A stretch of 64,000 nucleotides of DNA from Mycolicibacterium boenickei (GCF_010731295.1 NZ_AP022579.1:4960001-5024000); one strand, 5' to 3'. Positions 6,702 through 14,650 are shown, counted from the stretch's first letter. Made by a program: numbers and translations. The notes: generated by a model from the letters alone, not told the origin.

Positions 6702-9700
6702 TTACATTCCTGGTGCGGCGTACATGTTTTGCAGGTGGTAGCCGATGTCTCGGCCTTGGGCTGCTCCGTCGTCGCGGGTTGTGGTGACGTTGATGTCGCC
6801 GAATGTGGGGCCCGGCTGACCGCCTTGGCCGTGTTGGGTGGTGTTGGGGTCGACTTGGTTGGGCTGCAACGGTTCAGCACCCTTGCCTGCAAGGTTGGGT
6901 AGAGCGGGTGCAGCTCCGGCGAGTCCGCCGACGATGCGGGTGAGCCAGTTGTTGCTCGCCAACTCGCTGCCACCTGTAGGCAGGAACGTTTCCATCAAGC
7001 CTTGGGCGCCGATGCCGGCTACCTGTCCGCCGTACTGGATTGCCCGGTTGATGAGTTTCATGCCGGTTTGTGCGGCTTGGCCTGCGCCAGGAGCCATTGC
7101 GTCGAGTGCCATTCCGCCGGCCTGCATCGCGATGCCCATGGCGCCGCCGCCATCCATAGCGATGCCGCCGGAGCCTGAGCCGGATGCGGGTGCCACGTTT
7201 GCACCGATCTGTGTGGTGTTGAGCGGGGCGCCCATTGGGAGCCCTTGTGGCATGCCGGAAGCCATCGGACCGCCTGGCATTGACGGGACGCCGGTAAGTG
7301 GCGGCAGCGCAGGAGTGTTCGACGCTGGGCCGTAGCTCGGTGCACCGACGGTGGCCGGGGAAGCGGGAGGCCCGATCGATGCGGGACCGACACGTGTCGG
7401 CGTGATGTTGTTGCTGCCCCCGGGCTTGTACCAAGCGTGGACGTGGTCCTGGTGATCCTGCGTCGGGTTACCGGTGTGGCCGGACTTGTAGTCCTGCGGC
7501 GTCAAGCCGTGGCCGTAGCCGTACGTCTTGTTGTCGAAGATCGCGCCGTAGACGTTGGGGTCACTGAGCACTTGTTGGAGAACCTGTTGGCCCTGGGCAA
7601 GGTCCTTGACCATGATGTCCAGCGCACCGTTCTGATGCTCGCCCGCATAGTCTGCGGCGTGATCGCCGACGGTGAGGCCCTGCTGCTTCCAGAACGGCAT
7701 CATTACGCGGTGGGCGAAGTCTCGTGCGGATTCACCCGGTTTGGCCATACCGCTTGGGCCGAAGGGCATTCCGCTAGCAGCAGCCGGGTAACTCATCGCG
7801 CCAGCGACACTGCCGCCGCTGAGACCGCTGACCAGGTCGGCGTACTGGTTGTTCTGATACATCGGCCCGAATGCGCCTTGCGCGGCGAGCACACCCATCA
7901 TCCCGTGTCCACCCTGCGTGGGATTGGCCTTCTCGATGGCTGACAATTGGCCGAGTAGTGGTGCGGCGGCGAGGTTGGCGACGAACTTCGTGATGTTCTC
8001 GGCGATACCAACCAAGCCCTTCGAGATACCGAAGTCCGCATCCAGCGATGCGCCAACATCGCCAAGATCCTTGGTCAGTCCTTCAAGCTTCTTCGCGTAC
8101 TTGTCCGACTGCTTCGTCAACTGCTCATACTGGTTTTGACGAGCTTCACCCATACGCATCTCAGCCGCGTCGAAGTCGCGTTGTGCCATTGCGGCTTCGT
8201 TGCGGGCGTTGAGCCGGTCGTCTTCGGTTGCGTTGGCGTCACGCTCCAACTGCGCAACACGAGCTGACTTTTCGGCCAACTTCTGGCGGGCGTCTAGGAA
8301 GCTGGACTCAGCACCGAACACTGAAGCGTCAGCGGGCATCCCGAGGATTCCGGGCGGCAAGCTGGTGTCATACGGGACCACTGGGGCGTCGGGCAGCTTC
8401 GGGCCGGAACCTGAACCAGCTCCGCTACCTGGTGCATCCAGGATCGGGTTGCCGGCAGGCGCATACCCAGCGGGGCCGTTCAGCGAGAAGGGAGCCAAGC
8501 CGTCACGGCGGGCAGGGTTGGGGCGGACCTGAGCCTGCCAGTCGTCATAGTCGAATAGGCCGCTGCCGCCTCCATACCCGGGAACGTTGAACTTGTTCTG
8601 CGGGGTATCGAAGTATGCGCGCCCATCCTTGTCGAACTTCACCTCGGGCAACCCAAGGTCAGTGGCGTCCTTCTGATCGGACTGCAACCCGACCATCGCC
8701 GGACCGCCCCACTTCATCAGCGTTGCCAACCAAGCCGGAATCTGTATCCCAGCAAGAGCGGCACCGATGCCCTTGGCAGCCTTGTCGGCCTTGCCTGGCA
8801 ACACATCCAGTGCGCCGCCAGCCTTGCCGAACATCCCAACGAGATCGCTGACAGTCTTGAAGACACCGATCGTCTTCCACGCTATGAACGCGGCGGCAAC
8901 GATCTTGATGGTGTTCTCCGTGCCGCCAAGAGCGTTCTTCAGCTCGTTCAACAGTTCAAGGATCGTCTTGCCTGCTGCCACACCGTCTTCGAAGAACTTT
9001 CGAATGTCGCCCTGGTGTGCGTTTACCCATCCTCCGACGTCATCGACGCGGACTCGCAGCGTCTTCAGCACCTCTACGAGTTCGTTGCCGTCCTCAGTGG
9101 GCTTCCCGAAAATCGCACCCAGGAAGTTCGCACCCAGGCGGGCCACCGACGTTTGCATGTTCGACATGGCGCCCTCGATGGTGTCGCCAGATGCCTTCGC
9201 AAACCCCGACGCATGCGACTCAACAGCCTTCATCAAATCGTTCAGGCCGACCTTGCCATCAGAGATCAACTTCTGAAGCTCACCACCGGTAACACCCAAC
9301 TGCTCTTGCAGCCAAGGAAGAATCGGAATGTTCCGAAGCTCGTTACCGATCTCCTCCATCGACACCTTGCCGGTATTCGCGATCTTCAAAAACGCGCCAC
9401 CGATCTCATCAACACCAGCCCCGGCGAACCCGGCAGCATCCGTGACAACGGTCATGAACCGCTTCAGATCACCCGTGTTCGACGCCAACGCCCGAGTGGC
9501 AACAGAGAACGCCTTGTCCATCGCGAACGGTGTATCCGTCACTGCCTGCGTGACCGTGTCCATCACGGCCTTCACATCGATACCCGCACGCCCGGTCGAC
9601 TCCAGGGTGCGGTTCAGATTCTCGAGTCGGTTCTTCGCCGCATCAATCGACTTGTAGCGTTCAAAACCCTTGAACAGGGTGAGGCTGGCTGCGCCGATCA

Positions 9701-10067
9701 GACCGCCGGCAGCGACCGTGAACGCCGTACCAAGAGCCTTACCGGCAAGCGAACCAACCTGAGTAGCGGAACCCTGATATCCGGCAAGGGCGGACGTGAA
9801 ACCACTCGTGTTGCCCACAGTCTGGCCGACTTGCCCGGTAAACCCGGTACCGAAGTTCCTGCCCGCAGTCTGACCATGCGTCGTGAACTGCCCCGTAACC
9901 CGCTGCCCAATATTGCTCGTAGACCGATCAATCGCCGCAGACATCCCACGACCCGCAGCATCACCAGCCGACGTACCAGCAGCACCAAACTGGCGCTCAA
10001 TCCTGGCAGCGGCAACAGCGGCAGAACGCTCATCGAGGCGCGCTATAACGTCGACTAGGATTGGCAT
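6702..10067 (-). CDS. Phage tail tape measure protein with C-terminal peptidase-like segment
   Basis: The 1,121-residue protein has the tape measure layout. A Gly/Ala-rich N-terminus is followed by a core (about residues 120-330) with FERYKSIDAAKNRLENLNR, FSVATRALASNTGDLKRFM, SMEEIGNELRNIPILPWL and the DTIEGAMSNMQTSVARLG repeat. A hydrophobic helix near 390-415 and a coiled-coil stretch near 600-680 follow. Residues about 770-880 (ARDFAHRVMMPFWKQQG, GDHAADYAGEHQNGALDIM, HQDHVHAWYKPGG) look like the His-rich peptidase-like domain of mycobacteriophage tape measures. The protein sets tail length, roughly 0.15 nm per residue. The usual frameshifted tail chaperone pair is absent upstream. Confidence 0.92.
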   Translation of the reverse strand: MPILVDVIARLDERSAAVAAARIERQFGAAGTSAGDAAGRGMSAAIDRSTSNIGQRVTGQFTTHGQTAGRNFGTGFTGQVGQTVGNTSGFTSALAGYQGSATQVGSLAGKALGTAFTVAAGGLIGAASLTLFKGFERYKSIDAAKNRLENLNRTLESTGRAGIDVKAVMDTVTQAVTDTPFAMDKAFSVATRALASNTGDLKRFMTVVTDAAGFAGAGVDEIGGAFLKIANTGKVSMEEIGNELRNIPILPWLQEQLGVTGGELQKLISDGKVGLNDLMKAVESHASGFAKASGDTIEGAMSNMQTSVARLGANFLGAIFGKPTEDGNELVEVLKTLRVRVDDVGGWVNAHQGDIRKFFEDGVAAGKTILELLNELKNALGGTENTIKIVAAAFIAWKTIGVFKTVSDLVGMFGKAGGALDVLPGKADKAAKGIGAALAGIQIPAWLATLMKWGGPAMVGLQSDQKDATDLGLPEVKFDKDGRAYFDTPQNKFNVPGYGGGSGLFDYDDWQAQVRPNPARRDGLAPFSLNGPAGYAPAGNPILDAPGSGAGSGSGPKLPDAPVVPYDTSLPPGILGMPADASVFGAESSFLDARQKLAEKSARVAQLERDANATEDDRLNARNEAAMAQRDFDAAEMRMGEARQNQYEQLTKQSDKYAKKLEGLTKDLGDVGASLDADFGISKGLVGIAENITKFVANLAAAPLLGQLSAIEKANPTQGGHGMMGVLAAQGAFGPMYQNNQYADLVSGLSGGSVAGAMSYPAAASGMPFGPSGMAKPGESARDFAHRVMMPFWKQQGLTVGDHAADYAGEHQNGALDIMVKDLAQGQQVLQQVLSDPNVYGAIFDNKTYGYGHGLTPQDYKSGHTGNPTQDHQDHVHAWYKPGGSNNITPTRVGPASIGPPASPATVGAPSYGPASNTPALPPLTGVPSMPGGPMASGMPQGLPMGAPLNTTQIGANVAPASGSGSGGIAMDGGGAMGIAMQAGGMALDAMAPGAGQAAQTGMKLINRAIQYGGQVAGIGAQGLMETFLPTGGSELASNNWLTRIVGGLAGAAPALPNLAGKGAEPLQPNQVDPNTTQHGQGGQPGPTFGDINVTTTRDDGAAQGRDIGYHLQNMYAAPGM

Positions 10068-10231
10068 ACGCCGACCCCCTCATCGACCACTCCCGTTGCG
10101 CCACGGCGCTTTCGCGCCTTTCCGATGGGGTGCTCACAAAGAGGCCCACGAACCCGAACCTGGAGGGCGTCCCACTCATCGTCAGGCAGCGCCGCTAGCG
10201 CCTCTTCCAAGGCTGCTTGCAGTGTTCCCAC
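10055..10231 (-). CDS. Small hypothetical protein, 58 aa
   Basis: The GTG at 10231 is preferred because a GGAGGAG site lies just upstream, inside the end of the HTH gene, and an upstream TTG has none. The product starts with a helix (GTLQAALEEALAALPDDEWDAL) and has a basic tail. It overlaps the HTH gene by 50 bases and the tape measure start by 13 bases, physically joining the regulatory and tail segments. Function unknown. Confidence 0.55.
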   Translation of the reverse strand: MGTLQAALEEALAALPDDEWDALQVRVRGPLCEHPIGKARKRRGATGVVDEGVGVCQS

Positions 10232-10586
10232 GGCGTTTCTCCTCCGCGTAGTCCTCAACGATGGAGCGGCGAAAGATCTTTGTCTTGCCCACGGTTATGC
10301 CATCGAGGTCCCGGAAGAGGCGCTGAGTTTGGCGCACTGTGAGCCCGAGGATCTTGGATGCGATGGTGGTGCCGATCCATTCTTCTTCTGGATCTAATTC
10401 TCCAGTGGTGCCCTGTTTTTCATGTCGCCGTGACGACATGGCGCGGACCTCTTGGTCAAGACGCTCATACAAGTGACCCACCCAACCCTCAACCGGAATC
10501 GGTTTGGGTTTGTTCAAAGTTCGTCGCCGTATCTCAGCTGAGACAACTCGGTACGCGTCACATATCTCACGCTCGCTGAGGCTCAT
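10182..10586 (-). CDS. Helix-turn-helix DNA-binding protein
   Basis: The start at 10586 overlaps the stop of the previous gene (ATGA). Residues about 20-50 form a charged helix (AEIRRRTLNKPKPIPVEGWVGHL). Residues 75-120 (WIGTTIASKILGLTVRQTQRLFRDLDGITVGKTKIFRRS) fit a MerR/HTH_17-like winged helix that reads DNA. The 134-residue product is probably a transcriptional regulator of the element, possibly of the tail genes that follow. Confidence 0.65.
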   Translation of the reverse strand: MSLSEREICDAYRVVSAEIRRRTLNKPKPIPVEGWVGHLYERLDQEVRAMSSRRHEKQGTTGELDPEEEWIGTTIASKILGLTVRQTQRLFRDLDGITVGKTKIFRRSIVEDYAEEKRRGNTASSLGRGASGAA

Positions 10587-10858
10587 AAACCGCCCTCCGC
10601 CATCGTGATTCGTGATGCTGCTGTACGCGCCAGTCGCCGGTCCTTGCCACCACGCCGGTACAGTTCGACCAGCAAGCGTGAATCCTGTGGCGGAAGGTGC
10701 CCCCAAAGCAGAGCCTCGTTGAGCGCGTCGCGATATTCCGATAGTTCACTGTCGGTTGCGGATTCGAACTCCAGAGGGGATCGAGGCTGGCGCATCATGA
10801 TCGCCAGTTCCGGATGCGAAGGAAACTGCGCGCCTCCACGGCGGTTGGCCCACCTCAC
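10583..10858 (-). CDS. Hypothetical protein, 91 aa
   Basis: Coupled by ATGA overlaps to WhiB upstream and to the HTH gene downstream. The product is helical and charged (SATDSELSEYRDALNEALLWGHLPPQDSRLLVELYRRG). No recognised motif. Its fixed place between WhiB and HTH suggests it belongs to the same regulatory module. Confidence 0.6.
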   Translation of the reverse strand: MRWANRRGGAQFPSHPELAIMMRQPRSPLEFESATDSELSEYRDALNEALLWGHLPPQDSRLLVELYRRGGKDRRLARTAASRITMAEGGL

Positions 10859-11145
10859 GCGATTTGTCGGGGCTCAGGCCGGCCAGGCGGCATCGGATTC
10901 GGGCGTGCCGCCGTAACGCCCCCAGGACGCTTCGATTTCGGCAAAGAGTCAAACCACGCAGCACAGGCTGAAAGCGCTAGACAGGACCGGCAGAGATGAA
11001 TGGCAGCCTCGTGACGCTCCGCCGCATGCTCGACAGACTCACGCTCCTCACGCGCATCAAACAATTCATGCTTGCCGACACACTTCGCACCCTCTAACCG
11101 GGGGACATCGGAGAGCGCCCCGAAAAGCCCTTCGAGATCACTCAC
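10855..11145 (-). CDS. WhiB-family iron-sulfur protein, phage type
   Basis: This 96-residue protein has the four cysteines that hold a [4Fe-4S] cluster: C22, C52, C55 and C61 (C-x29-C-x2-C-x5-C). The usual G-V/I-W-G-G turn that contacts sigma factor A is not intact; the segment reads RPGGVTAARP. Phage WhiB proteins such as the one from TM4 can down-regulate host whiB genes. GTG start at 11145, overlapping the DUF6011 gene by 8 bases. Confidence 0.85.
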   Translation of the reverse strand: MSDLEGLFGALSDVPRLEGAKCVGKHELFDAREERESVEHAAERHEAAIHLCRSCLALSACAAWFDSLPKSKRPGGVTAARPNPMPPGRPEPRQIA

Positions 11146-11296
11146 TTACACCGCCGCACTTCGGTCCGACGCCAGCCAAGACAGAGGCGGGATCGGTCAA
11201 CCAATGTCCACAAACAGAACAGCGGACCGCGATCCGCCAACCTGCCAGATCATCTGTAGATGGTGCTGCCTCGGGGATCGTTTCTGGGAGCGTCAT
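11138..11296 (-). CDS. DUF6011-type small zinc protein
   Basis: The start at 11296 overlaps the ATPase gene stop (ATGA). The 52-residue product ends with VRCSVCGHWLTDPASVLAGVGPKCGG, the CxxCg-x-LtdP-S-x-GvGPxC pattern of a small zinc-binding family common in actinophages. Exact function unknown. It is translationally coupled to both neighbours. Confidence 0.75.
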   Translation of the reverse strand: MTLPETIPEAAPSTDDLAGWRIAVRCSVCGHWLTDPASVLAGVGPKCGGVSE

Positions 11297-12465
11297 TCGG
11301 AGCCTCCCAAGTACGAGCACTCCATGCATTGCCCGCTCTCAATGGAGCCCTGTATGACAAGAGCAGTGCCACACTGGCAGGTAGGTGTTACGTCTGTTTC
11401 GACTGTTACGTTCGCATCGTTTTCGCTGATAAGAGCTGGGTTTAGGTACGCAACAGTGCCGTTCGTAACACTCGTAACGGTCGTAACACTCGTATATGCA
11501 CCGCGTGCGGCTTTGACAATCCGCTCAGCACCCGCCAGTCGGTTGAGATAGACGCGAGCCTGGTCATTGGCGATGCCAAGCGCTTCGGCCACGTCAGACG
11601 CTGTCGTGTGCAAATGCGGGGCACGGTCGTTCACGACGGTCAATACGTCGAGTGCCCGGTCGCCCAGATTCTTCGTCTCACGCCGCGTCTGAGCCTCGGT
11701 TGCAGCCGAGGCTAGGTCGGAACCCGACAAGGTCCAAGCGCCTTCTGCTGTGGTGAAGGCGTATTCCCCCTCAGGAGCATCTCGTCCTGTGACTTGCAAC
11801 GTGGCGTCATTACTGCCGCGCGACCGCCTCAGCACTAACACGTAATCTGCTGAGCCGGCTAGGCCGAGGGTGCCAGACAAGTCATCAACGAAGTCATCTG
11901 AGGACGCCTTGCGCGTGTGATGCACACCGAGCAGTGCTGATCCCGGAAAGGCGTCGACAATCTCTTTCAGCGCAACACCTGCCTGATAGTCGGCCAGGTA
12001 TGGATCATCAGCCCGCTTGCGTTGCTGACGAGCGCGTCCCAACGTGTCAAGAATGATGAGCCCGCCAGGATTGCCGATGAGCCAGGTCGTGATCGTTGGA
12101 ATAAGTAGGCCAGGCGGTACTGAGGTCAGGATGTGCAGCTTGTGTGGCGGCATGTCGGCGCCGTACACAGCTCGGATCCGGGACTGCAACCTTCGTCGTG
12201 AATCTTCCAACGCCAGCAACAGAACCGGTTTTTGATCGACCTTGATCTTGCCGAACGCGGAGCCACCTGCCGCCACCGCGAGCGCAAGATTCAATGTCCA
12301 CCAGCTCTTTCCGAGCTTTGGCGGGCCAGCGACAATGCCGAACCCCTCCTGCACGATGCCGTGCACGAACTGCACCAACTCAGGAAAGACCTCGTTGTGG
12401 AGTTCGGCAGCAGTGATAATTCCAGCGAGAAGGTTGACTTCAGGCTCTACCTCGACCGTCGTCAT
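11293..12465 (-). CDS. RepA-like AAA/RecA-fold ATPase
   Basis: The 390-residue protein has Walker A GPPKLGKSW (47-55), a sensor-like LLLALEDSRRRLQSR, Walker B GGLIILDTLGRAR (about 133-145) and GVHHTRK, the pattern of the AAA_25 replicative helicase group in plasmids and phages. A winged-helix-like segment (about 285-325, TTASDVAEALGIANDQARVYLNRL) and a C-terminal zinc ribbon-like CQCG...CMEC follow. It probably unwinds the element origin during replication. It overlaps the genes on both sides by 4 bases. Confidence 0.8.
   Translation of the reverse strand: MTTVEVEPEVNLLAGIITAAELHNEVFPELVQFVHGIVQEGFGIVAGPPKLGKSWWTLNLALAVAAGGSAFGKIKVDQKPVLLLALEDSRRRLQSRIRAVYGADMPPHKLHILTSVPPGLLIPTITTWLIGNPGGLIILDTLGRARQQRKRADDPYLADYQAGVALKEIVDAFPGSALLGVHHTRKASSDDFVDDLSGTLGLAGSADYVLVLRRSRGSNDATLQVTGRDAPEGEYAFTTAEGAWTLSGSDLASAATEAQTRRETKNLGDRALDVLTVVNDRAPHLHTTASDVAEALGIANDQARVYLNRLAGAERIVKAARGAYTSVTTVTSVTNGTVAYLNPALISENDANVTVETDVTPTCQCGTALVIQGSIESGQCMECSYLGGSE
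11387..11487. repeat. CGTAAC repeats inside repA (possible iterons)
   Basis: CGTAAC occurs three times at a 9-base period (11464, 11473, 11482) and twice inverted as GTTACG (11387 and 11405). The direct set encodes a repeated Val-Thr pattern. Iterons inside rep genes are known origins, but coding repetition alone could explain this. Confidence 0.3.
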
Positions 12466-12785
12466 GCGACGACCTCGGTGAGGGTGGCGAGATCGCGCCG
12501 GCCTACACGCCAGAGTGCGCGCCGCGTGGGGATCGTAAACAGTGGCATTAGGCCGTGCTGGAGAAGAAGTTCGGCGGCATTGATAGCAGCTTCTATCTGC
12601 TGGTCAGTGAGTTCCGGATCGTGACAGCGACAAATCCAGGGATCCTGACATCCGCATTCGAGAGGCTGGCAGCGGTGCGCCGCTTTGCGACGTCGGTCAA
12701 GTGCGCTAAACTGTTGAGAGAGAATGTGGTTCGTGGTGGGCCGGTCCTGGTGGTGCGGGGCCGGTTCATTTTTTGGGTGCGTCAA
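12462..12785 (-). CDS. Cys-rich small phage protein, 107 aa
   Basis: A TTG start at 12785 has an excellent GGGAGG site 6 bases upstream and no internal start is better. The product holds HRCQPLECGCQDPWICRCHDPE (about 37-58), a possible zinc site, then a helical C-terminus (IEAAINAAELLLQHGL). The stop overlaps the ATPase start (ATGA). It is the first gene of the leftward replication operon. Family not recognised. Confidence 0.6.
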   Translation of the reverse strand: MTHPKNEPAPHHQDRPTTNHILSQQFSALDRRRKAAHRCQPLECGCQDPWICRCHDPELTDQQIEAAINAAELLLQHGLMPLFTIPTRRALWRVGRRDLATLTEVVA

Positions 12786-12817
12786 GTCGCACCTCCCGTC
12801 GTATAGGGCTCATGCGG

Positions 12818-12880
12818 GCACTTATTCAGTTGTGGTTCAGCGACTTTGATGTGGTAGTCACTGCACTTATTCGGTTGTAG
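12818..12880. repeat. Pair of 18-bp direct repeats, candidate operators
   Basis: GCACTTATTCAGTTGTGG (12818-12835) and GCACTTATTCGGTTGTAG (12863-12880) differ at two positions and start 45 bases apart. They lie in the 117-base gap between the excisionase gene and the leftward replication operon. They may bind the excisionase or an element repressor. Confidence 0.55.
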
Positions 12881-12902
12881 GGTCTGCGTGTTTGCCGGAT
12901 GC

Positions 12903-13091
12903 CTAACTGCCAGCAAACCGTTCCAGGTCGCTGAATCGGATACGGAGAAGCTTTGGTCCGATCCGCCTTCCCGGGATTAGGCCGCGCGCAATGTAGTTGC
13001 GCACAGTGCGGTCGGTGACGTGCAGGTAGTCGGCTGACTGCCGCAGCGTCAGCAACGTTTCCTCAGATGGTGCCGTTTGCGTGAAAGTCAT
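12903..13091 (-). CDS. Excisionase-type HTH protein
   Basis: This 62-residue protein is almost entirely a MerR-like winged helix: LTLRQSADYLHVTDRTVRNYIARGLIPGRRIGPKLLRIRFSDLERF. This is the excisionase family pattern that bends DNA at attachment sites to direct excision. It lies 213 bases downstream of the integrase gene on the same strand, the usual recombination module. It could also act as a repressor. Confidence 0.85.
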   Translation of the reverse strand: MTFTQTAPSEETLLTLRQSADYLHVTDRTVRNYIARGLIPGRRIGPKLLRIRFSDLERFAGS

Positions 13092-13128
13092 GGAAATATT
13101 CGAACATACGTTTCCCTTGGTTGAGGGG

Positions 13129-13143
13129 GTCTAGAAACTAGAC
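13129..13143. promoter_or_regulatory. Perfect palindrome upstream of the excisionase gene
   Basis: GTCTAG-AAA-CTAGAC is a perfect 6-bp inverted repeat 38 bases upstream of the excisionase ATG, a good operator position. The sequence GGGGGTCTAG that begins it recurs at 4281-4290, upstream of the zinc-finger gene. Confidence 0.45.
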
Positions 13144-13179
13144 ACCGGAAGACGTTCCGTCGAGTCTCGGCTCAAACAA

Positions 13180-13216
13180 GTGCCCCTGAACTGCCCTTTC
13201 AGCACTTCAGGGGCAC
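13180..13216 (-). terminator. Hairpin downstream of integrase
   Basis: A perfect 11-bp stem GTGCCCCTGAA/TTCAGGGGCAC (13180-13190 and 13206-13216) lies 89 bases past the integrase stop. No long T-run follows on the reverse strand, so it may be a factor-dependent terminator or a structural element. Confidence 0.45.
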
Positions 13217-13255
13217 CCCTGACCAGCCCTCGAAAAGCAAGCCTTCTCCTTTAAA

Positions 13256-13271
13256 TGTGACATAGATCACA
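13256..13271. promoter_or_regulatory. CRP-family binding site
   Basis: TGTGACATAGATCACA matches the CRP consensus TGTGA-N6-TCACA exactly. Mycobacterial Crp and Cmr bind such sites. It lies between the integrase stop and the excisionase gene, in an AT-rich patch. Confidence 0.6.
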
Positions 13272-13304
13272 TCAATTCTTGGACCGGGCCTGACCGTCGG
13301 TCAG

Positions 13305-14456
13305 CTACTCGCTCGTGGACTGCGCGAGTGCCGCCATGCGTTCAGCAATGGTGCGGTCCCTGCCCTGGGCTGCGTGCTGGTAGCGCAGCGCGGCTTGAGG
13401 ACTCGAATGTCCAAGTCGCGCCATCAGTTCAGCCAGGGTGGCGCCGGCTACAGCCGCCATCACGGCACCGCTGTGCCGGAGGTCGTGCCAGCGCAAGTCT
13501 TCCCGGCCAGCAGCCGCGCGAGCCTTGTAGAAGTGCCGATACAGGGTGCTGGGCTGCAGGTGCCCGACTCCCCCGACTGGCGGGAACAACAGAGCGTCCT
13601 TGCCTTTGCCCACATATTTGTCTAGGTGGAGTTGTAACGCAGGGATCATGTTTGACGGCAGCACCACGTCTCGTTTACCAGCGGCGGTTTTCGGATCCCC
13701 CTCGATCCATTCACCCGTGAGGCGTACAGCTCCCCTGCGCACTCGAACCACGTCCCCGGCGATATCGCCGCGCCTGAGTTCTACGAGTTCACCGAATCGC
13801 AGCGCTCCCCATGCGGCGAGCAATGTCATGGCTCGCAGGTTCTCGGGCATCGCGGCGACGAGAGTGGCCAGCTCGTCGTGGTCGAGGGGTTTCGGTTTAA
13901 CCTTGCGCTCCGACTGTCCAGCGCCCTTGATGACGCAGGGGTTGGCATCTAGGAGCTTGTCGTCCGTAACGGCGGTTTCAAGGATGGACCGCAGCAGGCT
14001 ATATGAGTGCGCCCGGATGGTTGGCGTATCCGGATCGAGCTTGCGATACCAGCGGTCGACGGATTCGCGGGTGATGTTGGCGACAGGCTTGGATCCGAAC
14101 GTTGGGTTGATGTGGTGTTCGAGCAGTTTTCCGTAGTGCGCTTTGGTTCGGGGTTTCAGCGGCTTGCCCTTCACTAGGCGCTCGTCTACCCATTTGTTGG
14201 CGTAGTCACCGAAGGTCGTGGCCTTCTTCTTCGCCTTCTTAGTCTGCTCAGCAGTAGCCGGTGGAGACCACAGCTCCCGGTCGATCTCGCGGCGGCGGTC
14301 GGTGAGCCAGGCTTCGGCGTCGATCTTGGCGGCAAAGGTGGCAGGAGCCGGGTACACGATGCCGTCCGGCCCCGTGTACGCAGCTTGCCAGCGACCGGAT
14401 GCGCGTTGGCGGATTCGTCCGAAGCTCCGCCGCTCCCTTACCTGTCGTTTCGCCAT
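13305..14456 (-). CDS. int: Tyrosine recombinase / integrase
   Basis: The frame opens upstream, but the ATG at 14456 has a GGAGGG site 8 bases before it and begins MAKRQVRERR, a normal integrase start. The 383-residue product has an N-terminal arm-binding region (SFGRIRQRASGRWQAAYTG), a SAM-like core-binding domain (about 70-160) and a catalytic domain with ALRFGELVELRRGDI (first Arg), WHDLRHSGAV (His-x-x-Arg), LGHSS and a final Tyr in AALRYQHA. It faces away from the tRNA fragment 160 bases upstream. It catalyses insertion at and excision from the tRNA site. Confidence 0.95.
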   Translation of the reverse strand: MAKRQVRERRSFGRIRQRASGRWQAAYTGPDGIVYPAPATFAAKIDAEAWLTDRRREIDRELWSPPATAEQTKKAKKKATTFGDYANKWVDERLVKGKPLKPRTKAHYGKLLEHHINPTFGSKPVANITRESVDRWYRKLDPDTPTIRAHSYSLLRSILETAVTDDKLLDANPCVIKGAGQSERKVKPKPLDHDELATLVAAMPENLRAMTLLAAWGALRFGELVELRRGDIAGDVVRVRRGAVRLTGEWIEGDPKTAAGKRDVVLPSNMIPALQLHLDKYVGKGKDALLFPPVGGVGHLQPSTLYRHFYKARAAAGREDLRWHDLRHSGAVMAAVAGATLAELMARLGHSSPQAALRYQHAAQGRDRTIAERMAALAQSTSE

Positions 14457-14619
14457 CCGCTTACCCTCCATTTTGGGCAATATATGGGCAATAACAATAC
14501 CTACGAGATTCCCCAAACGGTCCTTGATTCCCGTGTTTCTGTTGGGTACTGTAACGCATATCAGCAGGTAAGACGCCTGTTGTGGCTGGTAAACCAACTA
14601 GCCGAGAGAACTCTATGAT

Positions 14620-14647
14620 ACAGGTTCAATCCCAGTATCGCGCACCA
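14620..14647 (+). other. attR candidate: 3' fragment of a tRNA gene (tRNA-Val-like)
   Basis: The stretch reads as a tRNA 3' end: T-arm ACAGG-TTCAATC-CCAGT, acceptor strand ATCGCGC, then ACCA. One T-stem pair is an A-A mismatch and no matching 5' half (expected acceptor GCGCGAT) is found upstream, so it is a fragment. That fits a host tRNA split by insertion, with the intact copy expected at the left end outside this window. The end resembles mycobacterial tRNA-Val, the known attachment gene of the M. tuberculosis element phiRv2. Confidence 0.7.
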
Positions 14648-14650
14648 CTA

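Larger units (their letters stand above)
1..14650. mobile_element. Integrated prophage-like element, right part (left end outside window)
   Basis: The right border is set by a tyrosine integrase gene (13305-14456) beside a tRNA 3' fragment and its terminator. Inside lie an excisionase, a RepA-like ATPase, WhiB, HNH and tape measure genes, in tight leftward overlaps from 13.1 to 4.3 kb. A rightward, less GC-rich segment at 0.8-3.9 kb carries cargo. No head, portal, terminase or lysis gene is visible, so it could be a satellite, a defective prophage, or a phage whose late genes lie left of the window. Confidence 0.9.

Noticed and set aside
14534..14647. A complete tRNA or tmRNA gene beside the integrase
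   Set aside because: No 5' acceptor strand pairs with ATCGCGC, and the T-stem has an A-A mismatch; only the 3' end is present.
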